Source: Ypsolopha sequella | Lineage: Eukaryota; Arthropoda; Insecta; Lepidoptera; Ypsolophidae | Assembly (NCBI GenBank): GCA_934047225.1 | Contig: OW203989.1 | Location: 14,173,977-14,237,976 of the forward strand | DNA: 64,000 bases | Reading direction: 5' to 3' | Shown here: positions 22,569-34,261 of the stretch, piece by piece | How the letters are laid out: each line of letters starts with the position of its first letter | How positions within the stretch are numbered: position 1 is the stretch's first letter | The notes under the pieces: generated by a model | What the model was told of the DNA's origin: nothing | The model's database searches: none | Seen by the model: the letters and a program-made list of their open reading frames with translations, nothing else | Made by a program: the position numbers and the translations under genes

Positions 22569-23924
22569 AGTTTTGTTTTTGAAAACAGATAAATATAAAT
22601 AACAAAATATATATTTCTTTTTCTTTACTAATTTGAAAGGACCCAAAAAGAAAAGTTGGGAAAGCTCCCCTGACCCCCTTTTCTTCTATAGAACATATTT
22701 TTCATCGTCGTTATAAACCATTATCTTTATTAGTTGCTGAAGTCACAAATCCAATAAATCCCTCCTTTTGAATAATTTGTAACATGGATCCATCCAATCG
22801 CTCGGATTTTTCTCGACAAAACGTAAATAAGAGAAGAATCGAGCTTTTCCCCCGAGCATGCTTGCGTTCGTCGTCAGCATAATTATGCCTGATTGATTCA
22901 ATGGCTGCTGATGAATATTAATGATGGCCCATTTTACACTGATACCTACGTTTTTTTACTGGCAGAAGTTTGACGTTATATTTAAATAAGCTTTAGAATC
23001 TAATGACACCGCGGCACTGATTTTAAGGTACTGCTTAGTTAGATGACAGTTTTTGCTCGTAAAATCTGATAATCGAAAAGTGAAAAATCATTTTCCCAGA
23101 CTTCTAAGCTTCACACGTAATTTCCGCATAAAGGCTGCGAGTCATTGCAACGACAAAACAATAGACATTTTTTCGCATGTCATCATTAAAGTTATGTATG
23201 AAAAGGCAAGTCAAGATTTATGGGGTAAACCGTAACCCACATAGTTTCGGTTGCGATTCCTATCAGATGAAATTGTTTTAGCCAAATTTATGACTACCTC
23301 TCGTACACAGAGGGTTCGGCTTACAGTTTTGTATAAAATGGATATCAGGATCGTAGCCGCACTATAAATCATAAAACAGGCTGAGTGCGGTTGTCGAAAT
23401 AATTTTGTTTATTAGGGGGAAATATTTGTGTGGATTAATCTCAGTCAGCCCTATGAGTAAATGTACCCTCCATCTTGATAACGGATGATCGATACTTGTA
23501 TACAAGTATGATATGTCACTTTTTAACATCATGTGAAACTCGTTCATAAGTTTTTTTTTATATAACCGGTTTAACAATTGTGTACAAGGGCGGATAACAC
23601 GCACAGAGCATACCTTTTTGGTTTCGCGCGATAAAAGTACACATAACATAACACAAATTACCTTAAATCACACAAATGACTTAATTAATTAACTGAATTA
23701 CTTCTGTTTACAAGAAACACAGCTACTTAGCTCTAGAAATCTTATAAATCAATCCATTTCCTGAAAAAAGCCTAATCAAATAAAATCCATTAAGGCGCTA
23801 CGGAAAAAAATCGACACTTTTAGAACTTCTATATCTGCTTCGGTAAATAATGTATAACTTTGATAAAATAGTATATTATTTTTGAAATCTTTCTCTAGGG
23901 ATCTGTTAAAACAGAAACGCGATT
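22569..23924. other. no gene seen
   Basis: Mixed noncoding sequence. The minus-strand frame at 23,362-23,649 shows no family motif. Confidence 0.4.
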
Positions 23925-24195
23925 GGAGAATTCCGGCTCGATAGAAATATTTATTGAAATGAGGTCTTTATCGACACCAATTCTCCTGATTTGACAATTT
24001 AGAATGACATATGGACTGCAATTATATTTTATTAGATGAGTTTTAACAGTATCTAGGACCTGGTTAAACGAAATTTTGATAGCATTTTTAGTACATTTTA
24101 TATTAATAAAAAACCGACTTTTTGCTACTTTTCCACGAATCCGTCCCTCTCGCACTGAGGGTTTTTTCGCATATGGAGTAACAGGGACGCTAAAA
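23925..24195 (-). repeat. dispersed repeat (family C, copy 1) with protein-level similarity to copy 2
   Basis: The block matches 55,920-56,170 in order: 'tcgatagaaat', 'gttgaaatgaggtctt'-like, 'tcgcactgag' and 'ggagtaacag'-like words. The minus strand is open here (REGRIRGKVAKSRFFINIKC and onward), and the second copy encodes a related REGRI-QGK start. Family unknown. Confidence 0.55.
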
Positions 24196-26056
24196 CTTTT
24201 ACATATCGCATTAACGCTGACATGTCAAAGTATGCAGAAACGAGATAATAACTATCAGAGGCTACATTAGGGGTCCATGATAATAAGGCTCGTTTGCCCA
24301 CAAAAGTTCGGATGAAGTCAGCGGGCCGAGCAAAAAGTTATCTCATCTCCAGCGATGACAAATGAGCTGGGGAGACCGCGAAGACACGGCAAAATGGCCG
24401 ATTTGCTCCGTGATCGTTCATTCAGCCGCTTTATATCTTGCAGCACGGATTCCTAAGGGATTCACTCTCCTGTAGTCGTTACTGGTGGATGACGCCATTT
24501 TTTGTTATGTCTCTTCCGAATTTTTCACTGTTATTTGATTGTATCGGTGTTTTTGTCTTCAAATTTTCTTGGGAGACGAAAACTGAAGGACTTTTCCAGA
24601 ATGGTCGGACGGAAGTAATAGGTTCCTGAACAATCTGAACATACGATCAACTAAATGCATATTTGAGGACTGATTTCTTATTGTACGACATTTTGTTTGA
24701 TTGAAATTCCAAATTACGAGAAGATACATAAATAACCTTGACTTTAATTGAATACCAATGAAATAAATGTAACTACCGTGTTTTTGTTTGGGAACACTAA
24801 AATAATTGAATTATAATCTAAATATTGAGACCCAGGTTCAAATCTTGACGGAGGAGCCGCACCAATGAGTTTTTCGGAATTAATTTGTATTTTATTTGTA
24901 TACTTACTTATTACTATAAACCCATGAAGTAAACCGGTGCCGCCCTAAAAATGGTGTAAAAGTGCCCGAAGTATTAGTTAGAGACGTAAAATTCGTCGGT
25001 GAAGAGAGGGCGTTGGAGTGTTGAGTGTTCCGGAGAATTTTTTACGAAGTACAAGTCACAGTACACCCACGTTGCAAAGACGATTATTACGTCCGTAAGT
25101 ACTAACTTACGTGCCTTCCGAATAAAGCAAATCAAATATAAATGTGCCCTACGGGATCAGAGGTGGTCTTTATTTAAATAGGTAAGCATATAAATAAATA
25201 AAATAGTACTTATATGCTGCCATTACTGGAATTATTCAACCAATTGTTAATAGAAAGACAAAACCGCATAGTAATGTGACCACCACACGGAGCCAACCCT
25301 TAATGTAATGATTTGAGTATGATATACAAATTTATTTGTTTGTATATATATTTTTTTTATTCATACTCAAATGTCATTCATTTAAACTCATTAGTCATAA
25401 GGTTGTATATATTTTATGTCATTTACTGTTTATAATTCGACTGATGCCGGCCCCAAAGTGGGCCGAAATATATTTCGAAAATAATTTTTATACACTGTTT
25501 TAATCAAACAAAAAATAAAAATAAAATATATAAATTTAATAATACTTGTATAAAGACGAGCAATTTATTTATTTTATTTATTATTTACGTAAAAGTACAG
25601 CTTTACAGAATTCTATTACGCTTTACATTTCAATTATTTTAATAAACATTCAATTAATTACAAAATGATACATTTTACATATGCAATATTTTACAAAATG
25701 GTATTTCCTGCGACACAATAACAAATAAATTCGCGAGATTGATAACGATACATGGGAGATAACAAAATGATAGTGAACGGCATTTCCTTGTTTATCTATC
25801 TCTAGTAGAAGGCTGGCGTGTGTCTGGAGATTAGGCCAAGAATGGAATTAAAAAAAAAATAGCAAATTGCTAAGACCTACGTCATACCTATAGTTACCCC
25901 ACCTATTTTCATAAGACATACACATACACTACAATTTTGACTCGCAATATAGTCATTCGACTAAATTGTTGATCTCGTGATAAACACATGCCATTTTAAT
26001 TAATGAAGAATACTAAATGTAAAGCATACGCACTGTTAGGTTTCTAATTGATTTTT
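24196..26056. other. no gene seen; one tRNA-like B-box scrap
   Basis: Near 24,830-24,850 'cccaggttcaaatcttgac' resembles a pol III B box from a tRNA-derived SINE, but no A box or full unit was found. A small stem (gatttgagtatga against tcatactcaaat) lies at about 25,311-25,371. The rest is A/T-rich. Confidence 0.35.
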
Positions 26057-26732
26057 AGGGTTCCGTACCCAAAGGGCAAAACGGGGCCCTAATACTGCTC
26101 TCTGCTGTCTTTCAGTCCCTATATCACTGGTCTTTTATCTCGTAGACTGAATAAGTTTTATAGACCTGAAATTTGAATATTTTGTATAGAATACAATACA
26201 ATAAGAGTAGAGTACAAAATCGTTTATTGGGTAACATAATCATATAAAAACTTTACAGTGGTTGGAGTCACCAGTTAAGTAAAGATTTACCTGTATTGGG
26301 TGACTCTCCGCTCTTCCAAAGTTGAAAAATTAAGAAAGTAAGTTTGAAATATAATTTCGAGTAGATTTTCTAAAAGCTAATACAAGAATAAATAACAAAG
26401 ACTTATACCATTTATAATTAAAAATCACCGTGTGCACTTGTTTAATTAGAATGTTATCCCAAAACCGAATATTTGAATAATAATTTAAATAAAATTATTT
26501 GACGGGGAGGTCCGGTTACATCGTTGGGAAGGTCACTTGAAAAAGGAGCTGCTTTTTTTACCCTTGCATTGCTGTGTCATTGTCAGTGAGTAGAGTAAAA
26601 ATATATTTTTTAATAGTTTTTATCTTTAAAAATATAGAAATGGAGGGCCAAATCAAAGTTTTCAGTTTTAGAGCACAAAGTTACGGGGTCTATCTCAAAA
26701 ACTAGTTAGGAATGGAATTTTGTATATTTGTG

Positions 26733-27375
26733 TCGATTCTGCGTAACTAATTTGACAGGACTAACCTTATTTTAAGGCCCTGTTATAGCAGACATTGAGC
26801 ACCTAATTTTGGATCCAAAAGAATTGAACTCTATGAGGTTTCATTATTGTTTAAAATAGCGCGCTTTGAGCAGTGGCGCTTACAACAGCCGGAAACATCA
26901 CGCGCTCTCAAAAAACACGTTTTTCACCCGTAAAAAATTTAGTATTTACGATTCAATAAAAGTTAAACCGACAATCGACGTGGTTTAAAATTATGAATTT
27001 TATAAAAAAAAATTCACGTGAATTATAATTTTCAATAAAGAAGAACACTGTTTTGAAAGTAAATGTTGACTTGTGTAGAGAAAAGTTTGAAACTTTTTTT
27101 AATGCATCGAAGTATGTTTAATTTTGTTTTGGGTTCCTACAGTCGCTGTATAACGGTTTTGAAAATGTCATGCTATTTTTTTTAAGTATAAATATATCAC
27201 CATTTTGTAGATATTACTGGTTTTAAAAAGGCCGTTTTACCGAGATTATGAATTAACAGCGCCTTAAGCGTCCTGTCTTTTTCTTTCTGTGTCGAAAATA
27301 CAAGGACAGAATGTTTAAATTAAGGTTAGTCCTATCAAATAAGTTAAGATGTGCTACACCGAATCTACACCATTA
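26733..27375. mobile_element. palindromic MITE (family B, copy 2), split by another element
   Basis: Left half (gtcgattctgcgtaac, then tttgacaggactaacc) and right half (ttaagcgtcctgtc, then tagtcctatcaaataagtta and caccgaatc) match the two halves of the 6,642-6,800 copy. Between them lies a 488-bp insertion with TTAA duplications. Confidence 0.75.
26776..27263. mobile_element. TTAA-flanked MITE (piggyBac-like) inserted in MITE family B
   Basis: TTAA lies on both sides (26,772-26,775 and 27,264-27,267). The ends ggccctgttatag and the inverted right end ggcgctgttaatt form a short terminal inverted repeat. The empty site 'ttattttaagcgtc' is present in the other family B copy near 6,691-6,704. 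It is 488 bp and noncoding. TTAA duplication is the signature of piggyBac-type transposition; the parent family is not identified. Confidence 0.75.
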
Positions 27376-27552
27376 TCTTATCTACCATATACTGTACTTA
27401 GATAAGAAATATTGAAAAAGCCGATTCAAGAGATTGGCGCAAGCAGCCCATGTAGTTAGTTTAGCTGTGACTAAAACAAACAAACAAAAAAAGTAAATTG
27501 GCCATATTTACGGAACCCTAACCGAGTGAAGCCCGACTTGCGGTCGGTTTTT

Positions 27553-27995
27553 CCACATAGATATGCCAGCAGAGCTGTCCTTATAAATAAAGTTTACTTT
27601 TTTATTTTCCATTTTAAAGCATTATCAGAACTATCCTAATTCCTAGAGACTATGTACTTAATTACGAAATGCAAATAACCTCGATCTAAATACGTAGTAT
27701 GAAGTAGGTAGTCGTAATTTGCCTATGATAGAGTTCATCCAAGTGCAGCAGTGCTCGTTTAAAGTTTGCGTCATTTACGAACTTCCCACTTGAACTCGTT
27801 CTGACGTAAGAGTTGTTTTGTTTATCTACGAGTACCTATACTTGGTAGGGGTGGATAAAGAACTTTGTTCATGGCAAGAGACAAATCAGCCAGAGATAAG
27901 ATTTTTGAGAAGTACAAAAATTGTTGTCTTCTTTTTGTATAACATTCTTGATTGATTTTGCATCTGAACTTGTCCAGATCTTGAAGATCAAACTT
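27553..27995. other. no gene seen
   Basis: A/T-rich sequence. A possible splice acceptor (cttcctag) ends at about 27,997. Confidence 0.35.
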
Positions 27996-28263
27996 CCTAG
28001 TCTGATAATTACCCCATTAATCCTGACCAATATAAATATTTTTTGAAGGAACCTTTACAAGACTTCAAATCTTTACCAAAACATCCAGGCTTTTACAATT
28101 TCACCGATCTGAAAGTAAAAACAGTGCCTGCTGTTAGTCTAGAAAGCGGGAAAAACCATAAAGATTTTGTGCTCAATAGATCAAAACCGGAACTAACTCC
28201 AGTTAATCTGTAGTCCAGTTCCAAAACAGTGAAGCTTCTGATTTTCGAACCTACATATCCACG
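27996..28263 (+). pseudogene. unrecognised coding-like block with one internal stop
   Basis: After an acceptor-like cttcctag the plus strand reads SDNYPINPDQYKYFLKEPLQ, then DFKSLPKHPGFYNFTDLKVK, and onward to PELTPVNL, stop, then SSSKTVKLLIFEPTYPRFI before a donor-like gtaagt context. Composition and regularity look protein-like, but I do not recognise the family. It may be a decayed exon of a transposon or host gene. Confidence 0.3.
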
Positions 28264-28398
28264 TTTCATTAGTAAGTAAAAGGTTTTTTCAATTGGTAGG
28301 TTTTTGGTCTAGCCGTCCAGGTTATGCCAGGCGTATTTGGAGAAACCAGGGATTGTGTCTCAGTTAATAACACTCGGGGAGGCATAAAAATATACCAT

Positions 28399-28515
28399 GT
28401 ACAGTGGAGACCACATCAAGCTATACACTTGCAGTACGACATTAGCCCCTACAGAGAAGAATATAAGATAGGTACAAAGTCCAATGTGTCTTACTTGATG
28501 CGGTCTCCACTGTAC
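28399..28515. repeat. short inverted repeat (22-bp arms)
   Basis: gtacagtggagaccacatca (28,399 on) is inverted at 28,494-28,515 with one mismatch. The interior is open on the plus strand, probably by chance. Confidence 0.6.
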
Positions 28516-28563
28516 GTAGAGGGTTCGATAGTTTTATTTAAATTACCATAAAACTTTACGCCT

Positions 28564-30069
28564 GGATTTTTCTTAAGATTCATACAAAAAACCTGAAGTC
28601 AACAGCTTATATTCTTCGTTTTGGTTTGTCATGAGTTTTTCTATAGTGACATCTAACTACGTCTCTATACAGCCCAAAAAGCAAAATTTGATGAAACATC
28701 ATCATAATAGTGCTGTCAAGATATCGTGAATATTGCCTCGTTTTTACGCAAAGTTTAGCAAGTTGTATAATTTGTATATATACTGGATATAAAAAAGAGA
28801 GAAATAAAGACGTCTTTCATGTAAAGAAGACTTTTCCATAAATAGACAGTTACCGTTTCATGAAAAACATAAAATTTGGCGCTTTTTGAATATCTCGGCA
28901 TCTTGCACCTCTTGATGAAAGATGGGTCGGAGTGCGATGTGGGGGGGAAGAGAAACAAAAAGATGTGTGCAAAATTTCATTGAGATCAAAGCCATCGTGG
29001 ACGTCACAAACACCTAAAGCATTATATGGTAGCTGAGCGGGATGCTAATGCTTATTCTCGCAGTAAGTATGCAGTTTATTCAAACTTAAAATTCAGAGTG
29101 ATATGATGACATAGGTAGTAAAGTAAGGCTATAAATGGGTATTAAGACGTCGTAGGTACTAAAAAATGAGGTTTTGAAATTGAAGTACTCCCAAACTACA
29201 ATAGACAAGGTTTTGAAAAAATACATGTTGTAAAGAAGGCCTTTTCCAAGACTAGATAGGACAGCCCAAAACGTGATAACGTTCGCTGCATCGAAAAAAA
29301 TTATACAAAGTAAAGGCTGTTTTTTCAGTTCGAAACAGTAGTTGTCCAAACTAAAATCATAAAAATAATAACATTTTTAAACATATAAACCCATTATCGA
29401 AAACAGCAATTTTGAAAAAAACGCTCTCGTGTGAACTTATCTAAATTCTTACGAAAACTTTATTGTTATACGTAGCGATTTGCGCGAATTGCCATAAAAT
29501 GCGTTTCTTGAATACTTTATAATCCATAACATTTCAAACTATTAACCCGCTAATTTAAATAGCTCAAATGAAAGTAGGTAAAAAGCTAAGGGATTTACCC
29601 TTTCCCAAAATTTAGATTTTTACGTATATAAATAAATATTTTAATCTTGGATTTTTAAGCAAATGACTTGTGGGCATAACGGTTCTCGTACCATTGTAAA
29701 AAAAAAAAACAAAATGGCGTCACGGCGTGACCATAGAGAATTATATTTCAAATGTCAGCGAGACTTGACATCGACAGCTAGTTTTTTAAATTTATTCCTC
29801 AGACCAATAAACCAATAGACAAAATCTAATTAAGCAGAAACCTAGGATGGCAAAGCTATGCTACTTTCACATATACAACTCTCCGTATGAAAAAACAAGA
29901 TGGCAGTATTTTTATCAGTACGTCGATTTCAAGCCGGCTACAGCCCTATCTTTCAAACGCTTGCTAGGCATGTATCGGACAACCGGTTTGCAGACTTTAT
30001 CGATATCGATTTGGATAAAAAAAAGCCTTAATAATACCTTGTTGTACAGTTAGAAAACTACATAGATTA
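28564..30069. other. no gene seen
   Basis: A/T-rich sequence. The minus-strand frames at 28,755-28,958 and 29,086-29,349 share a short similarity (K-LLY-MY/MKD) that suggests a diverged repeat. No recognisable gene. Confidence 0.35.
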
Positions 30070-30507
30070 TCATAGTATTTTGTGCAACTGTAACATAATT
30101 TAAGTCATTGGGACACGAGTGCTTGTTAACGAAACGAACTAAGTAAGTTTCGTAATAGTTTTGCACAAGTGTCGAAATGTCTATTTATGTTCAGTTGGAC
30201 ACAATACTTAATCTACGAGCATCAAAAATATCGTATTTTAATCATATTTTCAACTAACAATTTCACGAAAAATGAGAAGAACACTCGTTCATGAACCCCG
30301 AGTTCATCGACCGGTAATTAGAAGCAATTAGAAGCAACTAGGATAAAGTGGGCGTGGCGCTGTTGTTGATTGGCTCTCTAGCGGTGTTATAGTAAATTGG
30401 GCCAATAGCAGCGCAGAATCACGGTGTTATAATGTAATATTATCAGATAAACAGTATAGGTACTTATAAAACTGATTTTGATGGTGCAATTACCTTATTG
30501 TAGTATG
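30070..30507. repeat. dispersed repeat (family D, copy 1)
   Basis: Shares ordered blocks with 62,617-63,010: 'tattttgtgcaactgta', 'tttcgtaatagtttt/gca', 'gaaaaatgagaa', 'ctctagcggtgttata', 'ttgggccaatagcagcgca' (here) and 'ttggccaatcacagcgca' (there), then 'ggtacttataaa'. Noncoding in both; length about 400 bp. Confidence 0.75.
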
Positions 30508-31338
30508 GGAGTAGATAAAATAATATATGAAATTGAGAAACCTGCCAAATATTTATGGAATGAAATAATCAACTTTATTTTCAAAACTAAGAATACCATG
30601 TTTACATACATACATCCACACACACACGGTCCCACTCCCACTAAAAATACATATTTTGTGAGGAAGGCGCCGCCATGAAAACTAGCCTCCTTAACACTCA
30701 AAAGGATCCCTCTCAAACAATTGTGAAATAATGATAATAATAATAAAACTCAGAAAAATAATCAGAGGATAAAAGAAACAATTTGTTTCAAACTCCAGAA
30801 TTACTATTTTACATATTATTATATAAAACATCAAAAATAAAAATAACATTTTGACCTTCGCATACAAAATGCATAATTGAATCGTTTTATTGAGAAGCTT
30901 AATTTTTTTAAACTTCATGGTTGTTTAATTTCTCAATTTTCTCCAGTGAGTACGTTTGATTTTCGCATGTCATTAACGGAGTCTCACCATAACCTAAAGG
31001 TTCCCTTTTGTACCTCATAGGTTGGTTATTACCGACTCTGAATTCTCAGGATCCTCTTAATGGAGAGATCCTCCCAAAAATATCGAATGTCCTGTTGTTT
31101 CTCGGCTGTAATTCATATTATATGTAATATATGTATTTTAGAAAAGCTCAAACGATATCGCGATGTAATATACAAGTAGCGCCATCTAGTTTTTTTAGTA
31201 GCAAACGAATGACTACGGTCTAGTAGGTACATTGTCAAAAGTATTTTATGGTTCCGTACCCGAAAGATGACAAACGGGAGTATAGTACCATAGACTAATA
31301 ATTATTAGTCTATGATAGTACTTAGCCTACTGCTTGCT
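30508..31338. other. no gene seen; a fragment of the ggttccgta repeat
   Basis: 'ggttccgtacccgaaagatga' near 31,250 is the left border of the lepidopteran-type repeat. 'tagactaataattattagtcta' near 31,290 is a perfect short palindrome. No gene. Confidence 0.4.
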
Positions 31339-31340
31339 TA

Positions 31341-31607
31341 TACAAGGTGAATTTTTGATCATCGTCCAAATTCATACTGGTGGCTTGGTAAGTGATCAGT
31401 ATCTTGGATCAATAACAATTTTGGTGAAATTCGTAAAATGAAATTTCGACTCCCCATTAGTGATTCACTCGGGAGTGGAACTGAATTTCTATGGGAAGCC
31501 GAAATTTCAATTTACTAATTTCACAAAAATTGTTACTGATCCAAGATACTGATCACTTATTAAGCCTCCAGTATGAATTTGGACGATGATCAAAAAGTCA
31601 CCTTGTA
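31341..31607. mobile_element. foldback MITE with TA duplication (267 bp)
   Basis: Ends TACAAGGTGA and TCACCTTGTA are flanked by TA (31,339-31,340 and 31,608-31,609). The arms extend about 105 bp (tgatcatcgtccaaattcat and its complement, aagtgatcagtatcttggat and its complement). TA duplication suggests mobilisation by a Tc1/mariner-type transposase. Confidence 0.85.
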
Positions 31608-32439
31608 TAGGACCCCTTGCGACTTTGTGTAAGAAGACGCCGCTTGGCACAGTTGATCCTTGGGTTGTTCTGAGCTGATCTAGCCCGATTGACATGAGGT
31701 GACCCCTCTGAGATAGGTGTTAGGGGGGAGGGTGAAAGTGCATCTCCCACGGAAAGAAGAGTGCCTTTGCATGATTTTGATTTTTGTAGTTCATGGAGAT
31801 TGTCGTAACAAGGAGCTTCTAAATCTAACAATCGATAATGATAAGACCCTCTCGAATGAAATTCCATAGCTAAATTTCTAAAAGATTTTTCTCATTTATC
31901 TTTTATTTAGATAATATGCGCTATTTTTGGACATAATTTGCATTATTTTAGTATATAAATTAACTATTATTTTTTAATGAATTGTCCTGTATGACGTCAC
32001 TTGAGAATTTTAGACATTAAACTGATTGAGAAGTGTGATTGATTTAAAAAAAGTTATCTGTCTCTGTATAAAGAGAGTCCGAGTTTGAATGGGAAGGTTG
32101 ATGTTTACGTCCTCCAACGTATGAAAATGAAAATGAAAATGGTTTATTGTTTGTATAAGCTCTTAAGAAATTAGAAAGGTGGTGACCGGAGTCTTCTTTT
32201 AAGCTGAGAGCAGCCTGTGCCAGAAGACCCCACTCTTCCTCGTATATATAGGGTGGAAAAAATTCAAGGGCCTTGGAGGGGAACTACCTTAAATCGTTTA
32301 GTTAGCTCATTTTACTGAAAGAAAACATTCCTTTATTTTTTAAAAGAAACAAAACTGCATTCAAAGATATTCCGAAATTCGCTTGTCTTACCCGGGAAAG
32401 GGTAAATGTTATGTCATTAGCAGCCAAAAATAAACGTAT
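31608..32439. other. no gene seen
   Basis: The minus-strand frame at 31,598-31,867 is open but unrecognised. An 'aatgaaaatgaaaatgg' short tandem repeat is at about 32,125. The rest is noncoding. Confidence 0.35.
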
Positions 32440-33588
32440 TTATTGACCTTTAAAAATTATTGTTTTCGTCAGAAATGAGCGTATATTTTCGACGGGTGCA
32501 GTAATTCCCTTCGTCATGTGATGTATTCTAAGTTTCAAATACGTGTCGAACACGAAGTTATCCAACGAATGGTCATGTAGGTCGTCAAGTACGTCTGTCT
32601 GTACCAATAATCTTTGTGAAATTTGGTTTATCATAGATGTGAAGTGCTGTGGTTTTCCTACACTTTTTTTTTGTAACTACATCCTCAAACTCTCTCAGGA
32701 TTTTCTCTGCGGTTTGGTAGATTTTTTGAATGGTTTTTGATGGCTTAGTCAGCCCTCCTCTGTCTTTTACACTCATTAGAGGCATGCTGTTAGCAGGTCC
32801 TTCCAGGGCTTGGAGAAATTTTTTTCAATGCAAGATTTTTTTCAATTTACGTACTACAAAGCCAGCTTTTGATGGTTTCATTGCAGTCCTCAAATCCTAG
32901 AATTAAACATAACACTTATTGGTCATTTTTAAACAGATAGTAGTAAAATAAACATTAAAATTTGTGCAACAAGAGAGCAAAGTTTATTTTTGTTGCGAGT
33001 GCCGAGTTTGAATCTCGAGCAAGACTCGTGATTCTAAGTTAGGATTTTGAGCGTAGTGAAGGATTCAACCAAAACAACTTCTGTTTTACTAGGTAAATTC
33101 AAGGTGGGCACCGCATCGTCTTTTAAGCGTGGTCGCAATAGTTCTTTTCAGAAAGCACTCTGGATTTAAGTGCTTTGAGCACTTTCCAATTAGTTTTGTG
33201 CTGTTTCCAACTCCAGCTAATAGCAACAAACCATCGTTTACGAATGTCTTAATTTTTGGGGAACCTTAAGTAAAATAAGCTGAATCAATACTTCATACTA
33301 CCACAAAATCAGTAAAATTACCGACAACTGTTTTGACTTCACTAATAACCTCAAAACGGATTTAATTATTTTAATGATTTTAGGATTTACTTTTATTCTA
33401 AAAGCTATATTTACGTTACTATATGAAAACGACACGTCGTAAAATGCGGTCTTTCTTGGTGGAATTCCATTTTATGGTTCATTTACTCGGAAAACATCAT
33501 TTTTTACTCACTTGTGAAAACTGATATTGCTGTTCGAGTTTTCTTTATTCCCCGAATGGGATCTGCAACCACGCACGTAGCAGGACAT
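32440..33588 (-). pseudogene. THAP-domain DNA transposon remnant
   Basis: A minus-strand ATG at 33,588 starts MSCYVRGCRSHSGNKENSNS and NISFHK before a donor (cacaa|gtgagt), fitting the C-x-x-x-C-type start of a THAP zinc finger encoded in a first exon. About 400 bases on, CSKHLNPECFLKR-like scraps and RLKDDAVPTLNLP match the end of a THAP domain. Farther on, 32,785-32,440 encodes DRGGLTKPSKTIQKIYQTAE, then KILREFEDVV, and HSLDNFVFDTYLKLRIHH, as in the C-terminal part of THAP/P-like transposases. Stops and shifts interrupt all parts and the catalytic core is not visible. The BEL element inserted about 100 bases outside the first exon. Confidence 0.6.
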
Positions 33589-33696
33589 TGTCCTTGTATC
33601 TTCAACCCTTTTCCATACGATAATTCGCAGCAAAACACAACTTAAACAAAATTTTGTTTAAAAATCGGCCGACTTACTTCCTAACATAAACACAAG

Positions 33697-34161
33697 TGTG
33701 AACGCGATATGACGGCAGTGCTTTGTATCACCATAGGTTTTAAAAATAGCGGGAAGTGAAGAGAAATAATTACGAAGATGAAAGATCTGACCTTGGGAAG
33801 GAGCTGCATGCACCACAAACCACGCTTCGCCTGAGCCACCAAGTCTCTGGTGTTCTCCAAGATGGTTTTCTTCTTCCTCTTCGTGCCTGGTTGCGCTCTT
33901 CTCGGCTAATCTTCTTCGTAATAGTAATAGATGAAAATGAGGCGCACAGCGGGTGCGATCTCAAAATGGCGGGCGGTAGGGTCGAGGTAGGACCTAGTCG
34001 AATGACAATCAGCGTATACCTCCGGCGTGAAAGGCTTCTGATTGACGACTGATTGATTTGCGTCCAAAACTAAGCGGGTGGAGATGCAGCGAAAATGACA
34101 GTTGAAAATATTAATTCACAACTACCCCGCAGTATGAGAGCCACAAGAAGTGGCGCGAACA
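33697..34161 (-). repeat. 3' LTR of the BEL/Pao element
   Basis: 465 bp, matching the copy at 40,068-40,532. Open frames inside it on either strand are repeated in both LTRs and are not genes. Confidence 0.9.
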
Positions 34162-34261
34162 TTTGCCCCCGGCGTTAAAACCATTGGTTTTAAAATAAGA
34201 ATAGAAAAGTAAAAATAAGACAGAGAATAACGAAATTTTGAAGCGGGGGCAAAGAAAGGAG

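Larger units (their letters stand above)
26057..27552. repeat. lepidopteran-type repeat with 'agggttccgta ... tacggaacccta' ends
   Basis: The left end agggttccgtacccaaagg and the right end tacggaacccta followed by gcggtcggttttt are the two borders of a repeat type seen elsewhere in the window (42,047-42,740; 46,043-46,370; 61,121-61,952). It encloses the MITE pair at 26,733-27,375. No coding sequence. Confidence 0.6.

Noticed and set aside
24825..24860. tRNA or complete SINE
   Set aside because: A B-box-like phrase alone, without an A box or defined ends.
28324..28551. 75-codon plus-strand gene
   Set aside because: Most of the frame is formed by a short inverted repeat and its interior; no homology or splice context.
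33756..34052. 98-codon gene present twice (also at 40,127-40,423)
   Set aside because: It lies in both BEL/Pao LTRs; repetition is explained by the LTRs.
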